This document shows, piece by piece, positions 54,017-61,636 of a stretch of 64,000 bases of DNA. Each line of letters starts with the position of its first letter. Positions within the stretch are counted from its first letter, which is position 1. The DNA is taken from contig NZ_VTOY01000001.1 of NCBI RefSeq assembly GCF_008271295.1, forward strand, positions 372,001-436,000, read 5' to 3'. The stretch comes from Pseudoselenomonas ruminis. Lineage in GTDB: Bacteria; Bacillota; Negativicutes; Selenomonadales; Selenomonadaceae. Made by a program: the position numbers and the translations under genes. The notes beneath the pieces are model-generated. The model made no database searches. It was not told the origin of the DNA and was given only the letters and a program-made list of their open reading frames with translations.

Positions 54017-55018
54017 TTATCCACGATTGACGATATTGGAGATGTGCTTGAGCGTAATCGACAGCGTGCCGTCGTCATTGTTGTTGAACTCGACAAATTC
54101 GGTGTTGTCAAAGTAATCGGTCGGAATCGTAAGCTCGATGCCCGTATCGGTCTTGAGCTTGTGCTTGCACATCTTTTTGAGCGTTGCCTCCTGGTCCATC
54201 TTGACAGGCTCAGTGAAGCCGGCGTCTTTGATGGCCGTATCGAAATCCGATTGCATCGAAGGATTGTCCTTAAAGATTTCCTTGCCGGCCTCGACGAGGT
54301 CGAGTTCATCGGTTTCCTGCATGTTTTCGGCTACATAGCTTTTGACGGCTGCTTCGGTGGCAACTTTATCCTGGCCATAGGCCTCGGCGACTTTGGCCGC
54401 TGTCTTGCTGAGGTTCTTGATGGCTTCCTTCGGCGATGGTGTCAGACTGCATTCCAAAAGAATCTCCGGGAATACCTGAATACTGTTGCCATCAATCGTA
54501 TATTTCTTGGCACAGACGGAAATCGCCTTGCTCTCCACATCGATAAAGGCGAACTCCTCCATCTTCTGCGTGAGGTTTGGCATAATCGAATAGTGGTTGA
54601 TGATTTCATTCTTGATGCCGTTTTCCGTCTGATTGACCTGATGGGTATAGCCAATATGACTATTGGACTTGAACACAACGATTTGACGCCGGTCGTCAAT
54701 GCGGACATCGGCGACAATCACATCGGCAGAAGCCATTTCCTCCGCATGGGTAAATGCTTCTTCAAGTGTTTTGGTAATCTCTTTGGAAAACGGCACAAAG
54801 CTCATTTCGCCGGCAAGATAGGCATTTAGTTTTTCCTGAAACGCACTGTCATCGTAAAAAGTGCCTGGTTTCGCGTCCTGGCTGCCCCAGGATTTTTCGA
54901 TGTGCTTATAAAGGAAGGTTTCGATGCTGTCCTGCACCGTGAGCTCCTCATCAGAATAAACGGTCATGCCGGAATTGAAATCCAAAATATGCAGGATTGC
55001 TTTATCAATAATAATCAT
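54017..55018 (-). CDS. Nucleoid-associated protein of the NdpA/YejK family
   Basis: 333 residues, the size of the 37-kDa nucleoid-associated family. The start MIIIDKAILHILDFN resembles the family opening. DVRIDDRRQIVVFKSNSHIGYTHQ and the ETDELDLVEAGKEIFKDNPSMQSDF segment fit the domain. The YejK role in Escherichia coli is poorly known, though phage proteins and replication factors interact with it. It overlaps the upstream gene by 4 bp. Confidence 0.72.
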   Translation of the reverse strand: MIIIDKAILHILDFNSGMTVYSDEELTVQDSIETFLYKHIEKSWGSQDAKPGTFYDDSAFQEKLNAYLAGEMSFVPFSKEITKTLEEAFTHAEEMASADVIVADVRIDDRRQIVVFKSNSHIGYTHQVNQTENGIKNEIINHYSIMPNLTQKMEEFAFIDVESKAISVCAKKYTIDGNSIQVFPEILLECSLTPSPKEAIKNLSKTAAKVAEAYGQDKVATEAAVKSYVAENMQETDELDLVEAGKEIFKDNPSMQSDFDTAIKDAGFTEPVKMDQEATLKKMCKHKLKTDTGIELTIPTDYFDNTEFVEFNNNDDGTLSITLKHISNIVNRG

Positions 55019-55752
55019 ACTGGCTGTTCATCCTCCGCTTGTTTTGACTCTGTAGCGGCTCTAGCAGCCGCTTCCTTTTCTGCCCGGGTACGAATATCGA
55101 TAAGCCGCGGGATAAAGTGTTGATGCATCTTCGCCTCAAGTTCTGATAACTCATTGGAATCAAAATCGTAATTAACGTCCGGAATATTCCAAATACGAGC
55201 TTCTGCGAAAAATTCGTCGCGATAAATGTTGTAATAAACCGTAAAACTGCTCTCCAACGAAAAATCGACATAGTCGATGACAATATAAGAACCATTGTTT
55301 ATCTTCACCGGCTGAGCAGGCGAAATAAACAGATGAAATCCCTCGACGGTTTCTGGCAGCTTGTTGCCGGTCTCCCATGTCGTGATTTTTTTATCCAAGA
55401 CAATCGAGCTAAGACTCTTCGGATTAAATTCCACCATATCCATGAGCACTTGCTCGAATTGGTTTTTTAGTAGCTTTTCAAATACTTCGATGTTGGCTGT
55501 GATAAATTCAATCCGGCAAAACTCGATAAGGCCGATTTTTAAGCGCACTTTATACTCATGGGTTTCTTCATGAAAATAAATGGTTGCACTCTTATGAAGT
55601 TCTTCATTCACATAACGATAGAGGTCATAACTGTCCTTGGAAATCTTGGTGTTGCGGTCGAGCCGAAAGTCATGCCACTTCTCCGGCAGTTCTTTTAGGT
55701 ATTGCCAGTCGGCAATTTCCGCATTGACCTTTTCAATCGTTTCATCCTTCAT
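55015..55752 (-). CDS. Conserved hypothetical protein coupled to the NdpA-like gene
   Basis: 245 residues from ATG 55752 (AAGGTTGG upstream; TTG 55764 is an alternative). The sequence is mixed alpha/beta with a long aromatic middle (WHDFRLDRNTKI; SSFTVYYNIYRDEFFAEARIW) and an alanine/glutamate-rich tail. I do not recognise a family. The stop overlaps the NdpA-like start (ATGA), so joint function is likely. Confidence 0.6.
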   Translation of the reverse strand: MKDETIEKVNAEIADWQYLKELPEKWHDFRLDRNTKISKDSYDLYRYVNEELHKSATIYFHEETHEYKVRLKIGLIEFCRIEFITANIEVFEKLLKNQFEQVLMDMVEFNPKSLSSIVLDKKITTWETGNKLPETVEGFHLFISPAQPVKINNGSYIVIDYVDFSLESSFTVYYNIYRDEFFAEARIWNIPDVNYDFDSNELSELEAKMHQHFIPRLIDIRTRAEKEAAARAATESKQAEDEQPV

Positions 55753-55810
55753 AGTTTTCACCAACCTTTACAGGAGTTTACAAAAATTTATTATACCATG
55801 AAATCATAGG

Positions 55811-55843
55811 AAAAGCACTCGCTTTTCCCTGTCAGCGAGTGCT
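55811..55843 (-). terminator. Terminator of the LUD-protein gene
   Basis: A perfect 10-bp stem AGCACTCGCT / AGCGAGTGCT followed on the minus strand by four Ts. Confidence 0.7.
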
Positions 55844-55870
55844 CTAAGTTGCATTTGCTTTGTGCTGTTA

Positions 55871-56500
55871 TCAGAACCCTAAGTCATCATTGACAAGGAT
55901 TACCTGAATGCGGCCCTTGTGCAGCGAATAGCGCGTAATGAGGAACTGGCAGCAGATAGTGTCCGGGCTCTTGCAGTCAAAGCAGGCGCCGGTCTTGGCA
56001 CACGGCGTGCTCAGGCCGAAACGCTGGGCATTGATGGGAGCCGCCACGTTGCGGGCGCGCTTCATAGCGCCGTCGAGGTCGCCGCAGACCTTGTTGAGGC
56101 CGACGATGAAAAGAACCTTCTTCGGTCCCTGGGCGATGGCCGATACGCGATTGGCATTGCCGTCGATGTTGACGAGCACGCCGTCATTGGTCATTGCGTT
56201 CGTGCTGGTCAGGAATACATCGGCATCATAGGCCAGCAGCATCGCCTGCCGCCGGTCCTCGAACTTATCGCGGTCGATAAAGTTGTAGTTGCCGGACTCC
56301 AGCGCCGCAGGCAGACCGATTTCATGCACGCTCATGCCGCCGCCCATCGTGACAGTACTGCCCTCGGGAATAAGCTCCAGCGCAAGTTTCAGTGCCTCTT
56401 CCTTGCTCGCGGCATAAAAACCTTCCATGTTGCGTGACGCCAGCCCCTTGATTACGGTCTGGGCCAGCAGCTCGTTGCGCTTTACAATGTTTTCGTTCAT
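55871..56500 (-). CDS. LUD-domain protein (DUF162, LutC/YkgG-like)
   Basis: 209 residues from ATG 56500 after GGAGGAG. The fold is that of the LUD family: TVTMGGGMSVHEIGL (phosphate-type loop), VFLTSTNAMTNDGVLVNIDGNANRV and a VLFIVGLNKVCGDLDGA segment. Cysteines near the end (TPCAKTGACFDC, TICC) may bind metal. Members act in lactate use with iron-sulfur partners, but no lutAB genes are present, so the role is open. Confidence 0.85.
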   Translation of the reverse strand: MNENIVKRNELLAQTVIKGLASRNMEGFYAASKEEALKLALELIPEGSTVTMGGGMSVHEIGLPAALESGNYNFIDRDKFEDRRQAMLLAYDADVFLTSTNAMTNDGVLVNIDGNANRVSAIAQGPKKVLFIVGLNKVCGDLDGAMKRARNVAAPINAQRFGLSTPCAKTGACFDCKSPDTICCQFLITRYSLHKGRIQVILVNDDLGF

Positions 56501-56575
56501 TTGCTCTCCTCCATTATTTTGACTTATTTTGCTCCTTCGAGAATCTTTCGGCAAAACTGCGCCAAATCCTTCAGG

Positions 56576-57172
56576 TTACACAAGAAACTTATAAACCAGC
56601 ACTTCTTCGCGGCCATCGGATTCTTTGAATAAATCGCCACAGGGGATGGTCTCAACTGGTATAAGCCGTTCCTCGGCCGCAAGATAATCGCAGTAATAGG
56701 CCGAAGGGTAGTAGAAAAACAGCAGGATTTCGCGCGGCGTTTGCTCATAAGATGCTGCTAAATGCTCCATGACCAGGCGCAGGATTTCCACCGAAAACGG
56801 ATTGAAGAAAAACACGCGGTCCACTTCTGCTGGCACCGTATAGTCGGCTGCATCAATAAGCGTAAAGGCAACACGGCCGCCCGCGACGGCCTGCTGTTTA
56901 TTCTGTTTGGCACGCGCAAAAAGGCGCTCGTTGTACTCAATGCCAATGGCCCGGCATTTGGTCTGATATGCGAGAAAAAAATCCACGCGGCCCTTGCCGC
57001 AGCCGTAGTCGAGCAAAGTGTTGCGCTTCGTAAAATAGCCGCTGTTTGCGAGCCGCTCGAGGACACAATAATCGGTCGGCTCATAGGGAAAGCGCACCAG
57101 ATCGGCGATGCTGTCATCCCTGCCCGTCGTTCGTATGCCAAGGATATTATCCCATTCAGAATCTATTGTCAT
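56576..57172 (-). CDS. Class I SAM-dependent methyltransferase
   Basis: 198 residues, AAAGGAG before the ATG. Motif I LLDYGCGKGRVDFFLA holds the SAM glycines. Motif II ends AIGIEYNERLF with the acidic residue. RVFFFNPFSVEIL is the later strand. The target is not predictable. The family is common as a single-copy orphan in Firmicutes. The LUD gene follows 76 bp downstream on the same strand. Confidence 0.8.
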   Translation of the reverse strand: MTIDSEWDNILGIRTTGRDDSIADLVRFPYEPTDYCVLERLANSGYFTKRNTLLDYGCGKGRVDFFLAYQTKCRAIGIEYNERLFARAKQNKQQAVAGGRVAFTLIDAADYTVPAEVDRVFFFNPFSVEILRLVMEHLAASYEQTPREILLFFYYPSAYYCDYLAAEERLIPVETIPCGDLFKESDGREEVLVYKFLV

Positions 57173-57191
57173 GCCAGCTCCTTTCGTTCGT

Positions 57192-57226
57192 AAAAAAGAA
57201 CCGCCCCTGTCCTAAGAGACGGTTCA
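57192..57226 (-). terminator. Terminator of the coiled-coil protein gene
   Basis: On the minus strand GAACCGTCTCT pairs with AGGGGCGGTTC (two G-U pairs) and is followed by six Ts. Confidence 0.7.
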
Positions 57227-57238
57227 TCCATTCATCGT

Positions 57239-58039
57239 TTATGAATTGCCTGCCGGAGGAATCGTTACTTCGCCGGCGGCACCAATCTGCGGTACATCAC
57301 CGCTCATATCGATAGCGACCTGCGTTTCATACGTCGGATAATCGCTGAGCGGTTTGGTCGAGTAATCCTTAGGCTCCTGCTCCTCGGCCCGCTGGCGGGC
57401 GTTGTCCTCGGAAATCTTGCGGTCGCGCTCACGGCTTTCGCGGTCCTCCCGGATTCTTTCCAGCGCCCCGGCAGATTTAGCCATGGCATAAAGCTCAGAC
57501 GAAAATTCAGCCAGTTCCTTTTCATCCGCTGGCGAGACATGGCGTCCATGCATGAGCCGTATGGCTGTCTGCGTCACGCGGGACTGCTGCTGGGCAGCTT
57601 TCTTCCAGCCATCGGCAGATTGCCGCGCACTAGATAGCTGCTGCTCCATCATGAACTGGTTCATGACGTTCTGGCGGTCTTTTTCCATCTGCTTGCCCGC
57701 CGCCATGAGTTCCTTTTGCTGCTGTTTATCCAGCGTGACTTTCTGGCCATTAACCATCATGTAGCCGAGCTTTACAACGCGGCTGATTTCGGCGGTACTG
57801 CGAAACCGCGCGGTAAACTTGCCATTGCCACGGTCGATGACGTCGAGCCAGTCCATCGTTTCTTCGGGCTCTTTCGTTGCTTTTGCCTGTGCCTTTTCCT
57901 GCAGCGCCCGTGCAGCCTCCGATATCTCGGCAGAATCGGAAGTTTCGCCTCGGCCGGTCTTTTGTGTATTCCCCTTCGCCGATAAAGCTTTTGCCAAACT
58001 ACCCGTAAGACTTATCACGGAATCATTCAAAACACGCAT
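57239..58039 (-). CDS. Hypothetical coiled-coil protein
   Basis: 266 residues, ribosome site GGAGGAA before ATG 58039. A low-complexity acidic/basic start (about 20-60) is followed by long charged helices (about 100-215: QQQKELMAAGKQMEKDR; ERIREDRESRERDRK) that should form coiled coil. The C-terminus is proline-rich. There is no signal peptide and no family is recognised. An ASEIS-like repeat (SDSAEISEAARALQEKA) is reminiscent of flagellar or secretion-associated proteins, but that is weak. Confidence 0.55.
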   Translation of the reverse strand: MRVLNDSVISLTGSLAKALSAKGNTQKTGRGETSDSAEISEAARALQEKAQAKATKEPEETMDWLDVIDRGNGKFTARFRSTAEISRVVKLGYMMVNGQKVTLDKQQQKELMAAGKQMEKDRQNVMNQFMMEQQLSSARQSADGWKKAAQQQSRVTQTAIRLMHGRHVSPADEKELAEFSSELYAMAKSAGALERIREDRESRERDRKISEDNARQRAEEQEPKDYSTKPLSDYPTYETQVAIDMSGDVPQIGAAGEVTIPPAGNS

Positions 58040-58097
58040 GATTTATTCCTCCATGAATAAAAACACAACCATAATATTTCGAACGTCTTCTGCTTTG

Positions 58098-58106
58098 ATT
58101 ATAGCA
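58098..58106 (-). promoter_or_regulatory. Extended -10 promoter of the coiled-coil gene
   Basis: TGC followed by TATAAT on the minus strand (58103-58098). Confidence 0.45.
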
Positions 58107-58161
58107 TACTTGGCTAAGGGATAATAACAAAATAAAATATGTTATCGTTTAATCCGTAAGT

Positions 58162-58188
58162 AAAAAGGCCCGACCATACGGCCGAGCC
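58162..58188 (-). terminator. Terminator of the small hydrophobic ORF transcript
   Basis: On the minus strand a 9-bp GC-rich stem GGCTCGGCC / GGTCGGGCC with loop GTAT, followed by five Ts. Confidence 0.8.
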
Positions 58189-58230
58189 CTGGCTCCGGTA
58201 GCTATTCAGAGCAATTGTGCTGTTGCTGCG

Positions 58231-58317
58231 TCACTGCCGATCCAGCCACTTGCAGATGTAGTAGCTGATTACACCTGCTACGACCGACAAAAAAAGGTAA
58301 TAAATATCTTCGAACAA
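58231..58317 (-). CDS. Small hydrophobic peptide, putative type I toxin
   Basis: 28 codons, TTG start at 58317, placed 8 nt after a strong GGGAGG; an in-frame GTG at 58326 overlaps that site. The peptide begins FEDIYYLF, has one membrane segment (LFLSVVAGVISYYI) and ends CKWLDRQ. That plan (short, one helix, charged end) is shared by type I toxins. The predicted message has its own promoter and terminator and would be about 196 nt. Its Shine-Dalgarno is in a hairpin, and the start region is complementary to the divergent RNA at 58417. Toxicity is inferred. Confidence 0.65.
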   Translation of the reverse strand: MFEDIYYLFLSVVAGVISYYICKWLDRQ

Positions 58318-58368
58318 CGAGCTCACCTCCCTTCACTACGGTAAGGGATATGATCCGCAGCATGCTTT

Positions 58369-58397
58369 ATTTTATATTATCCTTGCTAAATTATCAA
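58369..58397 (-). promoter_or_regulatory. Promoter of the small hydrophobic ORF
   Basis: On the minus strand TTGATA (58397-58392), 17 bp, TAAAAT (58374-58369). Predicted start near 58362, leaving a 45-nt leader. Confidence 0.65.
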
Positions 58398-58410
58398 GAT
58401 ATGATATAAT
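58383..58410 (+). promoter_or_regulatory. Promoter of the divergent small RNA
   Basis: TTGCTA (58383-58388), 16 bp, TATAAT (58405-58410). It interleaves with the toxin promoter on the other strand. Confidence 0.65.
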
Positions 58411-58416
58411 AAGCAT

Positions 58417-58483
58417 AGCTAAAGGTAATAAATATCGAGCAATGAGCAAAGCCCCTCGGAGTAGCTACCGAGGGGCTTTTCCT
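58417..58483 (+). ncRNA. Predicted small antitoxin RNA
   Basis: Bounded by the promoter above and a terminator (58448-58480), about 65-67 nt. It contains AAAGGTAATAAATATC (58421-58436), identical to the plus strand at 58293-58308, that is, the exact antisense of the first codons of the small ORF. A following 11-nt block (58437-58447) matches 58312-58322 with only two changes, both of which keep G-U pairing; three bases bulge between the blocks. No start codon with a ribosome site is seen in it. Function is inference. Confidence 0.65.
58448..58480 (+). terminator. Terminator of the small RNA
   Basis: A 12-bp stem AAAGCCCCTCGG / CCGAGGGGCTTT with an 8-nt loop, ending in Ts. Confidence 0.85.
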
Positions 58484-58517
58484 ATAGCTGTTTTAGGCGA
58501 ATAGGTATGATTTGTTT

Positions 58518-58570
58518 ATAAAACGCCCCCATAAGCTAGATTTTTAGTCTAACTTATGGGGGCGTTTTAT
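58518..58570 (-). terminator. Terminator after pyrE (symmetrical)
   Basis: A perfect 18-bp stem ATAAAACGCCCCCATAAG / CTTATGGGGGCGTTTTAT plus a short inner stem. It ends the pyrimidine operon on the minus strand. Confidence 0.85.
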
Positions 58571-58602
58571 ACTAGATAGCGTTTCGCTCGTTTTTTAGAT
58601 AG

Positions 58603-59181
58603 TTATTTCTTGCCCGTGCTCCCGCGTTTAGTCATCGGGATTCCCTGTTTGCAGAGCGGGCATTCTTCTGGTTTATAGGTTTCGACGTTCATGTGAAGGA
58701 GTGCTTCGCAGGGGACGTCGCCGAAGTTGGCTTTGCCGCCGCTGCGGTCGACGAGCATGCTGACGGCTACCGGGATGCCGCCGTGGGCTTTGACGACTTC
58801 GATGACTTCCTTGATGGAGCCGCCAGTCGTTACGATGTCCTCAACAATCAGGCAGCGTTCGCCTTCATGCAGGGAGAAGCCGCGGCGGAAGGTCATCTTG
58901 CCATCGACGCGCTCGGTGAAGATGGCACGCGTGCCAAGGGCCTTGCCCGTCTCATGGGCGAGCAGGATGCCGCCGGTCATCGGGCCGACAACAGTCTCGA
59001 TGTTGGCATCCTTGAATTTTTCAGCCATGGCCTTGCAGAGTTTTTCGGTGCATTCCGGTTTCTGGAGTACATTGAATTTCTCCACATAATGCGGGCTATG
59101 CAGGCCCGAGGTCAGCAGGAAATGGCCATCCATGATGGCGTTGCTTTCAACGAGTAATTCTTTAACTTCTGCTTCTGTCAT
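58603..59181 (-). CDS. pyrE: Orotate phosphoribosyltransferase
   Basis: 192 residues. Joins orotate and PRPP to give OMP. The PRPP loop is CLIVEDIVTTGGS (110-122). GPMTGGILLAHETG and TERVDGKMTFRRGF are other substrate parts. A small C-terminal extension has ECPLCKQG, a zinc-like pair, as in several anaerobe PyrE. The ATG follows the pyrF stop without a gap. Confidence 0.95.
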   Translation of the reverse strand: MTEAEVKELLVESNAIMDGHFLLTSGLHSPHYVEKFNVLQKPECTEKLCKAMAEKFKDANIETVVGPMTGGILLAHETGKALGTRAIFTERVDGKMTFRRGFSLHEGERCLIVEDIVTTGGSIKEVIEVVKAHGGIPVAVSMLVDRSGGKANFGDVPCEALLHMNVETYKPEECPLCKQGIPMTKRGSTGKK

Positions 59182-59898
59182 TTATCTTACACTCTCCATT
59201 TCTTTGAGGATGGCCTCGGCTGCGGCCTTGGGGTCTTTAGCGGCGCGAATCGGGCGGCCGATGACGAGATGGCTGGCACCTGCTTCAAGGGCTTTGGCCG
59301 GCGTGGCGATGCGGCTCTGGTCGTCGGCGCTGGCACCGGCTGGCCGTACGCCAGGCGTCACGATCAGGAAATCGGGGCCGCAGGCCTCGCGGATAAGGGC
59401 GGCCTCCTGCGGCGAGGCCACAACGCCATCAAGACCAGCTTTTTTCGCAAGTTTTGCATAGCGTACGACGGCGCTCTTGATCTGCAGCTCATGGCCAAGC
59501 CCTTCCCAATCTTCCTGATTGATGCTCGTGAGCACGGTTACAGCAATCAGTTTGGGGCAGGCAATGCCGCGCTTAGCGGCCTCTTCATGTAGCCGGTCAG
59601 CTGCGGTTTTCATCATCGTATAGCCGCCGCTCGCATGAACATTGAGGATGGATGCCCCGAGGTCCATCAGCGAGCAAAGGCCGCTGGCTACGGTGTTTGG
59701 TATATCGTGGAGCTTGAGGTCGAGGAAAACCTCCTTGCCCTCTCCGCGCAGCCAGGTTACGACCTCACTGCCGACACTGTAGAAAAGCTCCATGCCGACT
59801 TTATAGTAAGATACGCTGTCACCGAGCGTATTGACGAGCTCTTTGACATCTTCCAGCGTATGGAAGTCAAGCGCTGCAATCAGACGTTCATCTGCCAT
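59182..59898 (-). CDS. pyrF: Orotidine-5'-phosphate decarboxylase
   Basis: 238 residues, type 1 OMP decarboxylase. Catalytic D60-x-K62-xx-D65 are in FLDLKLHDIPNTV. VTPGVRP and VIGRPI hold phosphate. It makes UMP from OMP. It abuts pyrE (TAAATG). Confidence 0.96.
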   Translation of the reverse strand: MADERLIAALDFHTLEDVKELVNTLGDSVSYYKVGMELFYSVGSEVVTWLRGEGKEVFLDLKLHDIPNTVASGLCSLMDLGASILNVHASGGYTMMKTAADRLHEEAAKRGIACPKLIAVTVLTSINQEDWEGLGHELQIKSAVVRYAKLAKKAGLDGVVASPQEAALIREACGPDFLIVTPGVRPAGASADDQSRIATPAKALEAGASHLVIGRPIRAAKDPKAAAEAILKEMESVR

Positions 59899-59930
59899 AA
59901 CGTGCTCCTTTCGGGTTCTCTTGGTTCATA

Positions 59931-60866
59931 TCAGTCAATCTGTACTTTGCCGACAAGCTGCTCGATACTATCCAGCTTATGCTCGGCAAGGTAGTTATCA
60001 ATTCCATCGCAAATCTTCATCGTGACATTCGGGTCGGCAAAGTTAGCCGTTCCGACAGCCACGGCGCTGGCACCTGCGAGGAAGAACTCAATGGCGTCTT
60101 CAAAGCTTGAAATGCCGCCCATGCCGATGATTGGTACATTTACGGCTTGAGCAACCTGCCAGACCATGCGCACGGCGACAGGCTTTATGCAGGGGCCCGA
60201 CAGGCCACCCGTAATGTTGCCAAGCGTCGGCCGCTGGGTATGGATGTTGATTTCCATGCCCATAAGCGTATTGATAAGCGATAAGATATCAGCACCGGCA
60301 TCTTCGCAGGCTTTGGCCATCGTCACGATATCCGTGACATTTGGCGACAGCTTCAGGATGACCGGTTTTTTTGTATGTTTCTTGGCTTCACGCACGACAG
60401 CGGCCGCCGCTTTAGGGTCCGTGCCGAAGACGATGCCGCCCTCTTTGACATTTGGGCACGAGACGTTGAGCTCGATGGCGGCTACGCCAGGAACATCAAG
60501 CATTTCGGCCAGGATGCCGTACTCTTCGACAGTTCCGCCCGAAATATTGACGATGGTGTTCATGCCATACTGCTCAATGCGCGGCAGTGTTTCTTTGAGG
60601 AAAACATCGACACCGGGATTTTCAAGGCCGATGCAGTTCATCATGCCCATCGGCGACTCGGTGATGCGCACGCCATCGTTGCCGCGGCGCGGCTTTAGCG
60701 TTGTACCTTTGACCATGACGCCGCCGAGGCGCGAGAGGTCGACAAAGTCGGCAAACTCCTCGCCAAAACCGAAGGTGCCCGAGGCTGTAAGAACCGGGGT
60801 ATTCATCGATATGCCGGCGATATTCGTATGCAGGCGCTGGTCTTTTTCCTGTAAGACGTGACTCAT
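59931..60866 (-). CDS. pyrD: Dihydroorotate dehydrogenase B, catalytic subunit
   Basis: 311 residues, class 1B. The catalytic cysteine is C137 in [13 protein letters not shown] (class 1 has Cys, class 2 has Ser). [13 protein letters not shown] and [25 protein letters not shown] bind FMN. It works with PyrK, which passes electrons to NAD. It overlaps pyrK by 4 bp. Confidence 0.96.
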   Translation of the reverse strand: MSHVLQEKDQRLHTNIAGISMNTPVLTASGTFGFGEEFADFVDLSRLGGVMVKGTTLKPRRGNDGVRITESPMGMMNCIGLENPGVDVFLKETLPRIEQYGMNTIVNISGGTVEEYGILAEMLDVPGVAAIELNVSCPNVKEGGIVFGTDPKAAAAVVREAKKHTKKPVILKLSPNVTDIVTMAKACEDAGADILSLINTLMGMEINIHTQRPTLGNITGGLSGPCIKPVAVRMVWQVAQAVNVPIIGMGGISSFEDAIEFFLAGASAVAVGTANFADPNVTMKICDGIDNYLAEHKLDSIEQLVGKVQID

Positions 60867-61636
60867 GCGAACACCTCCCCTGCCTCAAATACCGGGCCGT
60901 CCTTGCAGACTTTCTTGCGCTGGCCATCGGTCGTATCAATCGAGCACGACAGGCAGGCGCCAAGGCCGCAGCCCATGCGCTTTTCGAGCGACACCTGACA
61001 GCGTACGCCATGTTCTTTGGCGATTTTTGCGATGCCTTTCATCATGATTTCGGGGCCGCAGGCTACGACCAAGTCGTAGTCTTTCTTTGCCAAAAGCTCG
61101 GGCAAAAGCGTTGTCGTAAAGCCTTTCGTTCCGAGGCTGCCATCATCGGTCGTGCAGAAGATGTCCTGCACCTTGCCGGTAAATAAATCCTGCCAGAACA
61201 GTTCGCCAGCAGTCTTGCCGCCCATCAGCACATCGGCTTTGCCCTCCATGGCTGCGGCATAAAACAGCACCGGCGAGAGCCCCATGCCGCCGCCGACAAT
61301 CAGCGGTTTCTTGGCTTTGATATCAAAGCCGTGGCCGAGCGGGCCTAAGACATTTATGGTATCGCCAGCTTTCAGCTGGGACAAAGCCGTAGTTCCCTTG
61401 CCGACGACGCGGTAAATAAAGGCAACCGTGCCTTTATCCTTATCCGCGGCGGCAATGCCGACCGGGCGGCGCAGCAGGCAGCTGCCATTTAAGATGCGCA
61501 GTTGCACGAACTGGCCGGCCTCGGCCCGCTCGGCTACTTCAGGGGCCTCTACGACCAGTTTAAATACGTGGTCGTAAAGCGCCTGCTGGCTGATGACTTT
61601 GGCGTCGATGGCTACTTTCTTTTTAGGCAAGGCCAT
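60863..61636 (-). CDS. pyrK: Dihydroorotate dehydrogenase B, electron-transfer subunit
   Basis: 257 residues from ATG 61636, which lies inside the end of carB (14-bp overlap); upstream GTG triplets are less likely starts. The FAD domain has [18 protein letters not shown] and the NAD loop [10 protein letters not shown]. The 2Fe-2S cluster cysteines are C223, C228, C231 and C244. It accepts electrons from PyrD and reduces NAD. Confidence 0.94.
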   Translation of the reverse strand: MALPKKKVAIDAKVISQQALYDHVFKLVVEAPEVAERAEAGQFVQLRILNGSCLLRRPVGIAAADKDKGTVAFIYRVVGKGTTALSQLKAGDTINVLGPLGHGFDIKAKKPLIVGGGMGLSPVLFYAAAMEGKADVLMGGKTAGELFWQDLFTGKVQDIFCTTDDGSLGTKGFTTTLLPELLAKKDYDLVVACGPEIMMKGIAKIAKEHGVRCQVSLEKRMGCGLGACLSCSIDTTDGQRKKVCKDGPVFEAGEVFA

